Assembly: GCA_050116035.1 (NCBI GenBank) | Contig: JASFPJ010000225.1 | Location: 1 to 5,844, forward strand | From: SOIA01 sp050116035 | GTDB taxonomy: Bacteria; Acidobacteriota; Aminicenantia; Aminicenantales; Aminicenantaceae | Direction: 5' to 3' | Length of the DNA stretch: 5,844 nucleotides | Shown: positions 1-5,693 of the stretch, in pieces | How the letters are laid out: the number at the start of each line of letters is the position of its first letter | Numbering within the stretch: the first letter of the stretch is position 1 | Notes under the pieces: generated by a model | Databases searched by the model: none | The model's input: the letters and a program-made list of their open reading frames with translations, nothing else | What the model was told of the DNA's origin: nothing | Made by a program: the position numbers and the translations under genes

Positions 1-97
1 CATGGAGTAAATTAGTGAATATTGCTAAATATTACGTTTTGCACCATTATCATCCTGCCCTCTTCATCAATAATCCCAAGGCATAGAATGTTTCAAT

Positions 98-126
98 TTG
101 ACTCTTTTCGCATTCCTTAGTATTTT
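98..126 (+). promoter_or_regulatory. Candidate sigma-70-type promoter upstream of the serine hydrolase lipoprotein gene
   Basis: TTGACT (98-103) lies 17 bases before TATTTT (121-126), which fits a sigma-70-like promoter with a good -35 and a mediocre -10. It would give a leader of about 90 bases before the ATG at 226. A second possible -10, TATAAT at 191-196, is closer to the gene but has no convincing -35 at 16-18 bases. The rest of positions 1-225 is AT-rich and holds no gene that I can support. Confidence 0.35.
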
Positions 127-213
127 CTTGTCGGTTTATGCGTTTTTTGGAATATAAACAACCAAACTAAAAAGGGTGTTGTGCGTATTATATAATAAAA
201 ATCTGTGAGTCAA

Positions 214-219
214 AGGAGG
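214..219 (+). promoter_or_regulatory. Ribosome binding site that fixes the start at 226
   Basis: AGGAGG sits six bases before ATG 226. The longer reading frame begins with GTG at 205, but that start lies upstream of this site and would place the Shine-Dalgarno inside the coding region, so the ATG is preferred. The shorter protein also begins with a normal lipoprotein signal peptide. Confidence 0.85.
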
Positions 220-225
220 GTCATC

Positions 226-1713
226 ATGAATCGCATCCTGAATAAGAATATTATCCGATTTCTGACTGTACTTTTGGTTGCAGTCCTTGTGGTCAGCTGC
301 GGAGACAAGAGTGAAACCTCCGGTAAGGACATCATCCAGGGGGAAACAGGAGCTCAGCTCGATACCACGCTGACACCGTTCATCAAGGAGGTCATGCAGG
401 CATACGACCTGCCGGGATTTGCCATAGGTGTCGTCAAAGACAATGAGGTTGTATATGCGCGGGGATTCGGCTACAAAAATATCGACACAAAAAAACCAGT
501 GACCACTGCCACTCTCTTCCACATGGCATCGATATCCAAGCCTTTCGTGGCAACGGCTATAATGCAGCTGGTCGAACAGGGAAAGATCGACCTGGAGGCA
601 CCAGTCACGACCTATCTGTCCTATTTCAAACTCGATGACGAACGCTATAAAAATATAACCATTCAACAGATGCTCAGCCATGTCTCCGGCATGCCGGATG
701 TCGAGGATTACGAGTGGGACAGTCCCCAATATGATGAAGGTGCTTTGGAACGCTATGTTCGCAGCCTGACCGATAAAAAGATGCGGTTTGATCCGGGGAA
801 AAGCTTTGCCTACAGCAACATGGCGTTTGAATGCCTGGGCGATGTGATCGCCAAGGTCTCCGGCATGTCGTTTGCCGACTATGAAAAGAAATGCATCCTC
901 GATCCTGCCGGGATGAAAGAGAGCACCTTCCTCAAACCGGAGCACCTTCCCGAAAACTGGGCATCAGGCCACCTGCGGACCATACGCACCGTCGCCTGGG
1001 AGGGTTACCCGTACAACCGGATGCACGGCCCGAGCTCCACCCTCCATTCCAACGCCATAGAGATGTGTAACTGGGCCATCATAAATATGAAACGCGGTAC
1101 TCATTCCGGACAAAAGATTCTCGAGCCTTCAAGCTATGACCTGCTCTGGAAACCCTGGTTTAAGATTGGAGGAAAGGATAGTGATGATGCCGTAGGGCTC
1201 AGCTGGTTTTTAGGAAGTCACAGGGGAGAAAAAACCGTCAGCCATGGCGGTGGAGATACCGGGTTCAACACCTACCTTATCCTGCTGCCCGAAAGATCCT
1301 CGGCTGTTGTCGTGCTGTGCAACTATATCCCGGCCCCGATCAGGTATCTTGGCGAAGCCGCACTGGATATGTTGCTCGGCTTTGAACCCGAGGGCTTCAA
1401 ACCTCCGGCAAGCCTCCCGGTTCTCAGGGCACTATCGGAAAAAGGCCGGGAAGAAGCCGTCGCTGTATGGAATTCACTCCATCAGGAGAACGCGGAAGAT
1501 TATAATTTCAGCCAGCAGCAGTTCTATAACATGGCAGCCATGTCGATTGCGCTGGACAGGGTTGAAGATGGGGAGGCGGTCATGCGTTTACTCCTCGAAA
1601 TCCTGCCTGAAGAGGCCATGAAGCCGGCCCGGGGATACATCGTCAATTATCTTAAAAACAATCCTGATAACCATACAGCCATCCGCATGCTCGAGATCCT
1701 TGACGAGGATTGA
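226..1713 (+). CDS. Beta-lactamase/PBP-like serine hydrolase, lipoprotein
   Basis: The 495-residue protein belongs to the serine beta-lactamase/penicillin-binding-protein-like superfamily (Pfam Beta-lactamase, class C/esterase/DD-peptidase type). It starts with a lipoprotein signal: N-terminal R/K residues, a hydrophobic stretch at about 12-23 and lipobox V-V-S-C with Cys25. The residue after Cys is Gly, so nothing argues for inner-membrane retention. The active-site set is complete: S102-I-S-K105 (S-x-x-K nucleophile and general base), Y196-S-N198 (Y-x-N) and H340-G-G (the H/K-x-G motif). The family signature around H152-V-S-G-M-P is also present. The catalytic domain ends near residue 390. 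About 100 further residues form a helical, TPR-like C-terminal extension. Such proteins act in the envelope as DD-peptidases, esterases or peptidases; true beta-lactamase activity cannot be assumed. It appears to be transcribed alone, and no strong terminator follows it. Confidence 0.9.
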   Translation: MNRILNKNIIRFLTVLLVAVLVVSCGDKSETSGKDIIQGETGAQLDTTLTPFIKEVMQAYDLPGFAIGVVKDNEVVYARGFGYKNIDTKKPVTTATLFHMASISKPFVATAIMQLVEQGKIDLEAPVTTYLSYFKLDDERYKNITIQQMLSHVSGMPDVEDYEWDSPQYDEGALERYVRSLTDKKMRFDPGKSFAYSNMAFECLGDVIAKVSGMSFADYEKKCILDPAGMKESTFLKPEHLPENWASGHLRTIRTVAWEGYPYNRMHGPSSTLHSNAIEMCNWAIINMKRGTHSGQKILEPSSYDLLWKPWFKIGGKDSDDAVGLSWFLGSHRGEKTVSHGGGDTGFNTYLILLPERSSAVVVLCNYIPAPIRYLGEAALDMLLGFEPEGFKPPASLPVLRALSEKGREEAVAVWNSLHQENAEDYNFSQQQFYNMAAMSIALDRVEDGEAVMRLLLEILPEEAMKPARGYIVNYLKNNPDNHTAIRMLEILDED

Positions 1714-1781
1714 TCCTGAAAAAGATCAGATGAGTACAGATAAGCCCTTTAAGAGAAAGGTGACGAGAGATTCAGTGTAAT

Positions 1782-1857
1782 CCCTAAAAGGAAATTACGT
1801 AGGGATTGTCCTCTTCACACAGCTTTCCGCCCTTCATTATTAATCACGCTGATGGCC
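1782..1857. repeat. Degenerate duplicate of 4740-4816 (copy A)
   Basis: This stretch aligns with 4740-4816 in the same orientation. The core 1807-1857 versus 4766-4816 has 45 of 51 identical bases with no gap, and the flank 1782-1806 adds further similarity with one single-base gap (about 84 percent identity overall, counted by eye). In copy B the similarity covers the last 14 or so codons, the stop codon and the 3' untranslated flank of the minus-strand gene ending at 4774. Because it crosses the stop codon, this looks like a duplicated segment and not only protein-level conservation. Confidence 0.75.
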
Positions 1858-1922
1858 TCCCACATAATGACATTTTGTTCTATAAAATAAGTTTTCTTGT
1901 CTCTTCCCGAAGAATAGAGCAT
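1815..1922 (-). pseudogene. C-terminal remnant of a paralogue of the 4774-5451 exported protein
   Basis: On the minus strand a short open frame (ATG at 1922, TGA ending at 1815, 35 residues) ends in VIMWEAISVINNEGRKAV. It matches TVFWLAISVIKNEGQKAV, the C-terminus of the protein at 4774-5451, at 12 of 18 positions. Upstream the resemblance fades: only a D-K pair and scattered residues align, and a stop codon interrupts the frame a few codons before the ATG. That ATG has no Shine-Dalgarno. I read this as the surviving 3' end of a decayed or deleted paralogue. A translated micro-protein is possible but less likely. Confidence 0.6.
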
Positions 1923-1981
1923 TTTTTTACGCACGAAATTGAATATTCAACATACTGCTGTCACGGAATGAGAAAGGTGTA

Positions 1982-2010
1982 TTGATTAATCGCATATCGG
2001 GCAATATAAT
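1982..2010 (+). promoter_or_regulatory. Near-consensus promoter for the flavin-binding protein gene
   Basis: TTGATT (1982-1987) and TATAAT (2005-2010) are separated by exactly 17 bases. Transcription would start near 2017 and give a leader of under 20 bases, carrying the Shine-Dalgarno at 2024-2029. The -10 is perfect and the -35 keeps TTGA. It separates this gene from the hydrolase gene upstream. Confidence 0.7.
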
Positions 2011-2023
2011 AGAGATTCAATTT

Positions 2024-2029
2024 AGGAGG
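2024..2029 (+). promoter_or_regulatory. Ribosome binding site supporting a GTG start at 2035
   Basis: AGGAGG ends five bases before GTG 2035. The next in-frame alternative, TTG at 2041, is 11 bases away and less favourable, and there is no ATG nearby in frame. Confidence 0.75.
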
Positions 2030-2034
2030 AAAAC

Positions 2035-2427
2035 GTGGAGTTGAGAGACTATTTTAAGGAAACATCGGGAATTGGTGTTCTGGCGACGGCGGATTCAGAA
2101 GGAACGGTGGATGTGGCAATTTATTCTGGCCCCTTTGTGTTGGATAATGAGACCTTGGCTTTTATCATGGCGGATCGTCTGAGTCGAAAGAACCTTCAGT
2201 CCAATCCGCATGCGGCCTATCTCTTTCTGGAGTCCAGAGAAGGTTATGAGGGCAAAAGATTATACCTGACGATGCTGAAGGAAGGAAAGGGAAGTGAGGA
2301 GGAAAATAAAGAGTTGAAGGAGAAGTATGATTTTGCCTGTGAAAAATACGAAGGCGAGGCGCTCTTTCTTGTCTATTTCCGTGTCGATAAGGTCCTGCCG
2401 CTGGTCATAGAAGTCAAGTCTTCATAA
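2035..2427 (+). CDS. Pyridoxamine 5'-phosphate oxidase-like flavin-binding protein
   Basis: The 130-residue protein starts with GTG and has no signal peptide, so it is probably cytoplasmic. The first 66 residues show the pattern of the small PNPOx-like split-barrel family: GVLATADSEG (14-23) as the first hairpin, then A-I-Y-S-G-P (28-33), a strand T-L-A-F-I-M-A (40-46), and R-x-x-R-K-N-L (48-54) followed by N-P-H-A-A (57-61). That basic loop usually contacts the phosphate of FMN or a related flavin. A charged segment rich in Lys and Glu (about 83-100) follows, and the C-terminal strands resemble those that complete the barrel. Members bind FMN, F420 or haem, and many have no known substrate, so the exact reaction is not predictable. 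It has its own promoter and converges on the fasciclin gene. Confidence 0.8.
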   Translation: MELRDYFKETSGIGVLATADSEGTVDVAIYSGPFVLDNETLAFIMADRLSRKNLQSNPHAAYLFLESREGYEGKRLYLTMLKEGKGSEEENKELKEKYDFACEKYEGEALFLVYFRVDKVLPLVIEVKSS

Positions 2428-2486
2428 GTTCTGGTCGTCACATTCTTTCGGATTTCATCTTCTTGCACAACCATTTTGCAAAAAAA

Positions 2487-2519
2487 AAGGGGCGGTTTTT
2501 TAATAAACAACCGCCCCTT
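2487..2519. terminator. Bidirectional Rho-independent terminator between convergent genes
   Basis: An 11-base perfect stem, AAGGGGCGGTT (2487-2497) with AACCGCCCCTT (2509-2519), encloses an 11-base loop. On the plus strand it is followed by a T-rich tail (TTATTTT). On the minus strand the A-run at 2480-2488 becomes a run of U directly after the stem. It can therefore end transcription of both the flavin-binding protein gene (stop at 2427) and the fasciclin gene (stop at 2545). Confidence 0.92.
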
Positions 2520-2544
2520 ATTTTCGGTTTTGCGATTAAGCCGA

Positions 2545-3042
2545 TTATTTGGGCAGAATCACTGTGTCGATCACATGGATGACGCCGTTCGTGCACTCGA
2601 TATCCGTTTTAACCACTTTGGCATTATCCACCATCACTGTTCCGTAATTCACCTTGATGCTCACCTTTTGTCCGTTGACTGTTGCAGCGGACTTCAAGTT
2701 AACCACATCTGACGCCATAACCTTGCCTGCAACAACATGGTAGGTGAGAACGGCTTTGAGCTGATCCTTGTTCTGGAGCAAGCTTTCAACAGTTCCCTTG
2801 GGGAGTTTAGCAAAGGCATCATCGGTGGGAGCAAAAACAGTAAATGGTCCTGGACCAGAGAGTACTTCAACCAGATCGGCCGCTTTAACCGCAGTGACCA
2901 GTGTGTTGAACTGGCCTGCAGAAACAGCTGTCTCGACGATGTTCTTCTTTCCCATTCTGCTCATGTAATCTGTTGAGGCGAATGTAAGAACAGAAATCGC
3001 AAGAACAGCCACTAACAAAGTTGTGAGATACTGCTTTTTCAC
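2545..3042 (-). CDS. Secreted single-domain fasciclin (FAS1) protein
   Basis: The 165-residue protein has a clear Sec signal peptide (K2-K3, hydrophobic core about 5-21, F-A-S near 21-23) and then one complete FAS1 domain from about residue 34 to the end. The family landmarks are visible: the H1 box F-T-V-F-A-P-T-D-D-A-F (67-77), the Y101-H102 pair, and the H2 box N-G-V-I-H-V-I-D-T-V-I-L-P (152-164). Small bacterial FAS1 proteins are exported and thought to mediate adhesion or matrix and polysaccharide contacts; the partner here is unknown. The start is GTG at 3042 with AGGAGG (3054-3049) six bases upstream. It has its own promoter and ends at a strong terminator, so it is probably a single-gene transcript. 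Confidence 0.93.
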   Translation of the reverse strand: MKKQYLTTLLVAVLAISVLTFASTDYMSRMGKKNIVETAVSAGQFNTLVTAVKAADLVEVLSGPGPFTVFAPTDDAFAKLPKGTVESLLQNKDQLKAVLTYHVVAGKVMASDVVNLKSAATVNGQKVSIKVNYGTVMVDNAKVVKTDIECTNGVIHVIDTVILPK

Positions 3043-3048
3043 TGAAAA

Positions 3049-3054
3049 CCTCCT
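3049..3054 (-). promoter_or_regulatory. Ribosome binding site supporting a GTG start for the fasciclin gene
   Basis: On the minus strand AGGAGG is followed by six bases (TTTTCA) and then GTG at 3042. The GTG opens directly into the Lys-Lys n-region of the signal peptide, so it is the natural start. Confidence 0.8.
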
Positions 3055-3080
3055 AATTAGATAAATTTTATATGAATAGT

Positions 3081-3109
3081 ATACTAATATAAAAATATTC
3101 TAATGTCAA
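3081..3109 (-). promoter_or_regulatory. Promoter of the fasciclin gene
   Basis: On the minus strand a perfect TTGACA (3109-3104) is followed after 17 bases by TAGTAT (3086-3081). Transcription would begin near 3074, giving a leader of about 30 bases. A perfect 10-base palindrome, TAGTATACTA (3077-3086), covers the -10 and could be an operator, though AT-rich palindromes at -10 elements also arise by chance. The surrounding 3043-3230 is strongly AT-rich, with a nine-T run at 3132-3140, and I see no gene in it. Confidence 0.65.
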
Positions 3110-3230
3110 TAGGTTTTAAATGATTTAATTATTTTTTTTTGAATTGCAAATTAGGGATAAGGTCATTAAAGAGAACGATTCTAAATTAATTATTCGACGA
3201 TATTTCCATAGAGCCCCTTCATTATATCTA

Positions 3231-4610
3231 TTATCTCTCCCGTATCGGCGTCACTTCAGATACAAAAAATATCGCATCCGCTTGGCTCCTGATGAAGCCA
3301 TGAGCTAGCCCTCCGTTGGCGACGAAATTTCGATCTTCATCCAGGTATTGCTCCCGTTGATCCTGACTATGAAATGGAAGGATGAAGCGTAAACCGGCTT
3401 TCGTGAATAGACGCTCAATTCTTAGCGGATGGCTGGGAACATCTTCGTAAAAAGATTCGTTCCACATATTTCCATGTCTGCCGTGATCATAGAGCATCCA
3501 GATAGAATATATCTGTCCGGGGAGACGGTGCACCATATGGCTTCCGATTGATGGCCACATGGGGCCCCAACTCATCCACACCTTCGTATAATCTTTACTC
3601 AGGTGCATGTTGTGTCCTATCAGGATTATCTTGTCATCCTTATCTAAATCTTCGAGGAACTCGTCCATCTGACGAAAGATGGTTTTTTCCCTCTCGCGGA
3701 GAGCAGGTCCCCACTCTGGGGACGGAGCTTTTTTAAAAGCATCCAAAAAAATCAATCCATCTCTGAGACTCCTAAGATCTCGCGTAAGCAGCGTATACTC
3801 CCGTTTCCCAATAATAGAGGTGACAGGGTCTCCGCTGTTATCCACATATCTTATTAAATCGCCGATCCTTGCTGCCTCTTCAAGAACGGATTCTCCTTTG
3901 ACAAGATCCATTCTTTTAAGTATCTCCCGGATTACCTTTTGAGAAGAGTGACTCTTCAGTCTCTTTCGTATGTCCTGGTATCCGATTCCCGATATGATAT
4001 CAGCATCAAATCCAAACCAGTGAAGTCTCTCGTCCCCGGGCTTGAGTGTCTCATTCAACTTTCGAAGCTGCTCCAGAAACCATTTCACTTCTGATAATTG
4101 GCTTTTTCTGTAATCTGGATTTTTTAGGGCTGGAAATCCTCGCGGAGTATCATCCCTGTCTTCCCGCACATATCTTTTGTCCCCGAACAGCCTGCTCAAA
4201 TCTAAACAAGAGGAGTCTCCGGTCTCCAGATAGGCGTCGATCAGTCTTCCGCCAAATATTCCCATTTCCAGCCCCACATAACAGAATCCTTGTTCAAACA
4301 GATACCGAATTAGGTTAAGCTGGAAATCAAATTTTTCGTGTATGAAATGATCGGGCTCTCCTAAGTAGACCACTCGCTTCCCTTCAATCTCCTTATCCAA
4401 CGGAGACAGCATCGACAAATTAATGTGCTTCCAGTCTACTGTACTCAGATGGATAGCCCGCTCCTTTACCCATTGGACGAATTCCTCCTCGGAAACCTGA
4501 GACATATCCTCCCATGGGGAGTGTCCGAAGCATAAAGCACCACTGAAAAAGACGGTTGTGAGGCAGAGGCTGATAATTGCCGGAAAGGTTTCGATAACTT
4601 TTCTGCGCAT
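3231..4610 (-). CDS. Exported erythromycin esterase-family (Ere-like) protein
   Basis: The 459-residue protein begins with an apparent Sec signal peptide (MRRK, then a hydrophobic run to about residue 28). The mature part shows the erythromycin esterase family pattern (Pfam Erythro_esteras): V-V-Y-L-G84-E85-P-D-H88 near the start, G-L-E115-M-G on the next strand, H333-N-M-H336 late in the domain, and a C-terminal A-D-A-I-F-F-V-S-E-V-T-P segment like the usual family ending. From knowledge of EreB, the Glu/His of the first motif, the following Glu and the two histidines of H-N-x-H line the active site, and all are retained. Known Ere enzymes are about 400-420 residues and cytoplasmic, so the export signal and extra length are a departure. 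Macrolide hydrolysis cannot be inferred, as most homologues are uncharacterised. An upstream GTG (4640) lacks a Shine-Dalgarno; ATG 4610 follows AGGAAGAAAA and starts the signal peptide, so it is chosen. No convincing promoter or terminator was found. Confidence 0.82.
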   Translation of the reverse strand: MRRKVIETFPAIISLCLTTVFFSGALCFGHSPWEDMSQVSEEEFVQWVKERAIHLSTVDWKHINLSMLSPLDKEIEGKRVVYLGEPDHFIHEKFDFQLNLIRYLFEQGFCYVGLEMGIFGGRLIDAYLETGDSSCLDLSRLFGDKRYVREDRDDTPRGFPALKNPDYRKSQLSEVKWFLEQLRKLNETLKPGDERLHWFGFDADIISGIGYQDIRKRLKSHSSQKVIREILKRMDLVKGESVLEEAARIGDLIRYVDNSGDPVTSIIGKREYTLLTRDLRSLRDGLIFLDAFKKAPSPEWGPALREREKTIFRQMDEFLEDLDKDDKIILIGHNMHLSKDYTKVWMSWGPMWPSIGSHMVHRLPGQIYSIWMLYDHGRHGNMWNESFYEDVPSHPLRIERLFTKAGLRFILPFHSQDQREQYLDEDRNFVANGGLAHGFIRSQADAIFFVSEVTPIRER

Positions 4611-4702
4611 TTTTCTTCCTTTTACTTTAATGTCCCTCACTATATTTATACCGATGCATCAAAAAAAAGTTACGCGGGGCTCTCACGGCAGGATTACTGT
4701 CA

Positions 4703-4740
4703 GTAAAAACAGAGAAAGATGAAGAGAGGTTTGTTTTTAC
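4703..4740. repeat. Nine-base inverted repeat between the two minus-strand genes
   Basis: GTAAAAACA (4703-4711) and TGTTTTTAC (4732-4740) are perfect inverted copies separated by 20 bases. The left arm overlaps a second small palindrome, TTACTG-T-CAGTAA (4694-4706). The stem is AT-rich and is not followed by a U-run, so it is a poor terminator. It lies upstream of the Ere-like gene, where it could be a protein-binding site or an mRNA hairpin. Confidence 0.45.
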
Positions 4741-4816
4741 CCTCAAAAGAAAATTCCCTGGGGAATGTCCTCTTCATACAGCTTTCTGACCCTCATTCTT
4801 TATCACGCTGATGGCC
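4740..4816. repeat. Copy B of the duplicated 3' gene end (matches 1782-1857)
   Basis: This contains the last codons, the TGA stop and the 3' flank of the minus-strand gene at 4774-5451. It aligns with the intergenic copy at 1782-1857, the core 51 bases matching at 45 positions. This copy belongs to an intact gene, so it is probably the better preserved member of the pair. Confidence 0.75.
4745..4766 (-). terminator. Weak candidate terminator after the unknown exported protein gene
   Basis: Reading the minus strand, ATTCC (4766-4762), a four-base loop and GGAAT (4757-4753) are followed by TTTCTTTT (4752-4745). The position, just after the stop at 4774, and the T-rich tail fit an intrinsic terminator, but a five-base stem is short, so termination would be partial at best. 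Confidence 0.35.
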
Positions 4817-5451
4817 AGCCAGAAGACCGTCCCACGCGGACCTTTATCATGGGAGGGAAAGCCGATCAAAAGGATTTTATGTTCAGGCAAAGCAATGGTT
4901 TGATTAAAAATGGTACCCGTCATACCGACTCCCATGCTGCCACCGAATGTACTCCAGCCAAAATCGAAGCGGATTCTCAGGATGATCTCATCTTTTTCCA
5001 CGGATTTTACACTGGCAATAATTCTATAATTTTCCTGAGATTGGGGAGAAATCTCTTCATCAAATTGAACTTCTTCGGATGAATGTGACTTATCGAGTCG
5101 CAAATGGACATTTTTGAGATCTTTTATAGAAGTCCTGGTGTCCTTGACGTTATTCCCCCCGAAAAAAATGCGGTCTCGGATTGCCTGGATAACTGCAGAA
5201 TCTGATGCCGTATGAGCCAGTTCGGCTTGAAGGAACACAACTCCATCAGGGAAAACAGCCGTCAAATCGCCCATAACTTTGATGGTGGTGATTCCCCCTC
5301 TCTCATCAGAGAGTTTCGTCTCCCAACTCTGTATCCTGGGGATCTTAAAGACACGTATGTAAACATCCAAATCGCAGTCAAACGGAGCCGCAACCAGGAC
5401 CAAAGTCAACATCATGAGGACTGTTCCAGTGACCCCTTTGAAGATGTTCAT
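4774..5451 (-). CDS. Exported protein of unknown function
   Basis: I do not recognise the family of this 225-residue protein. It begins with a likely signal peptide (Lys5, hydrophobic core about 7-22, A-A at 21-22); Cys26 lies just beyond but is preceded by P-F-D, which is not a lipobox. The mature part looks rich in beta strand: alternating hydrophobic segments through I-T-T-I-K-V-M and D-G-V-V-F-L-Q-A, a charged middle, then N-Y-R-I-I-A-S-V-K and I-I-L-R-I-R-F-D-F. A glycine-rich stretch, GGSMGVGMTG, leads into a C-terminal pair N-Q-T-I-A-L-P-E-H-K-I-L-L-I-G and T-V-F-W-L-A-I-S-V. This hints at a beta-sandwich or barrel-like domain; a faint likeness to secretin-type hairpins is not enough to name it. 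ATG 5451 has AAGGAG (5462-5457) five bases upstream. A remnant of a paralogue lies at 1815-1922. It is 163 bases from the Ere-like gene on the same strand, so co-transcription is possible but not shown. Confidence 0.8.
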   Translation of the reverse strand: MNIFKGVTGTVLMMLTLVLVAAPFDCDLDVYIRVFKIPRIQSWETKLSDERGGITTIKVMGDLTAVFPDGVVFLQAELAHTASDSAVIQAIRDRIFFGGNNVKDTRTSIKDLKNVHLRLDKSHSSEEVQFDEEISPQSQENYRIIASVKSVEKDEIILRIRFDFGWSTFGGSMGVGMTGTIFNQTIALPEHKILLIGFPSHDKGPRGTVFWLAISVIKNEGQKAV

Positions 5452-5620
5452 GGTCTCTCCTTCCTCTTACCTAACCTTCCATCTAATATACAATCCAGGC
5501 AGCCAAAAATTCCAAAAAAGATAATATGGTATGATGATTCCAACAACATCCTGTATGACCGGATGGCAGGAGACAGCTTTCATCAGCATAAAACTGGTTT
5601 ATAAAAAAGCCAATTTTTCC

Positions 5621-5649
5621 TTGACATCAAAGTATAACAATTGTATACT
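5621..5649 (+). promoter_or_regulatory. Strong promoter of the 5694 gene
   Basis: A perfect TTGACA (5621-5626) and TATACT (5644-5649) are separated by exactly 17 bases. Transcription would start near 5656, giving a leader of about 38 bases. This is the best promoter match in the window. The rest of the divergent region 5452-5620 holds no gene that I can support and no clear promoter for the minus-strand gene. Confidence 0.8.
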
Positions 5650-5665
5650 TCAAGATGTTTGAAGT
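5630..5665. promoter_or_regulatory. Overlapping inverted repeats across the -10 and start site: candidate operators
   Basis: AAGTATA (5630-5636) and TATACTT (5644-5650) are inverted arms across a seven-base centre, ending on the -10 box. ACTTCAA (5647-5653) and TTGAAGT (5659-5665) form a second perfect seven-base pair across five bases, centred on the predicted start site. Such positions would let a dimeric regulator block RNA polymerase. The second pair could also form a hairpin at the 5' end of the mRNA. No regulator gene is in the window. Confidence 0.5.
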
Positions 5666-5693
5666 TTATAAACCACATGAGGCGATATTAAAA

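Noticed and set aside
205..225. GTG at 205 as the start of the serine hydrolase
   Set aside because: The Shine-Dalgarno at 214-219 would fall inside the coding region, and the extra residues precede a normal lipoprotein signal peptide. ATG 226 is preferred.
136..945. A 269-residue open frame on the minus strand
   Set aside because: It lies opposite the serine hydrolase gene, whose catalytic motifs, lipobox and Shine-Dalgarno are all in place. The antisense product shows no recognisable domain and no sensible start signal.
1779..1807. AATCCCTA/TAGGGATT stem as a terminator for the serine hydrolase gene
   Set aside because: The eight-base stem is real, but its 13-base loop and the absence of a following U-run on either strand do not fit an intrinsic terminator.
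226..4610. An antibiotic-resistance cassette (beta-lactamase-like plus erythromycin-esterase-like)
   Set aside because: The two genes are about 1.5 kb apart on opposite strands with unrelated genes between, and there is no integron site, transposase or terminal repeat. Both families have many non-resistance members.
4611..4640. GTG at 4640 as the start of the Ere-like protein
   Set aside because: There is no Shine-Dalgarno upstream of it, and it would add ten charged residues before the signal peptide. ATG 4610 follows AGGAAGAAAA.
4765..5082. A plus-strand open frame opposite the unknown exported protein
   Set aside because: It has no convincing ribosome binding site or domain and overlaps the minus-strand gene, which has a good Shine-Dalgarno, signal peptide and a homologous remnant elsewhere.
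5592..5620. A hairpin followed by TTTTT as a terminator upstream of the 5694 gene
   Set aside because: The stem needs a mismatch and a wobble pair and there is no plus-strand gene upstream for it to terminate.
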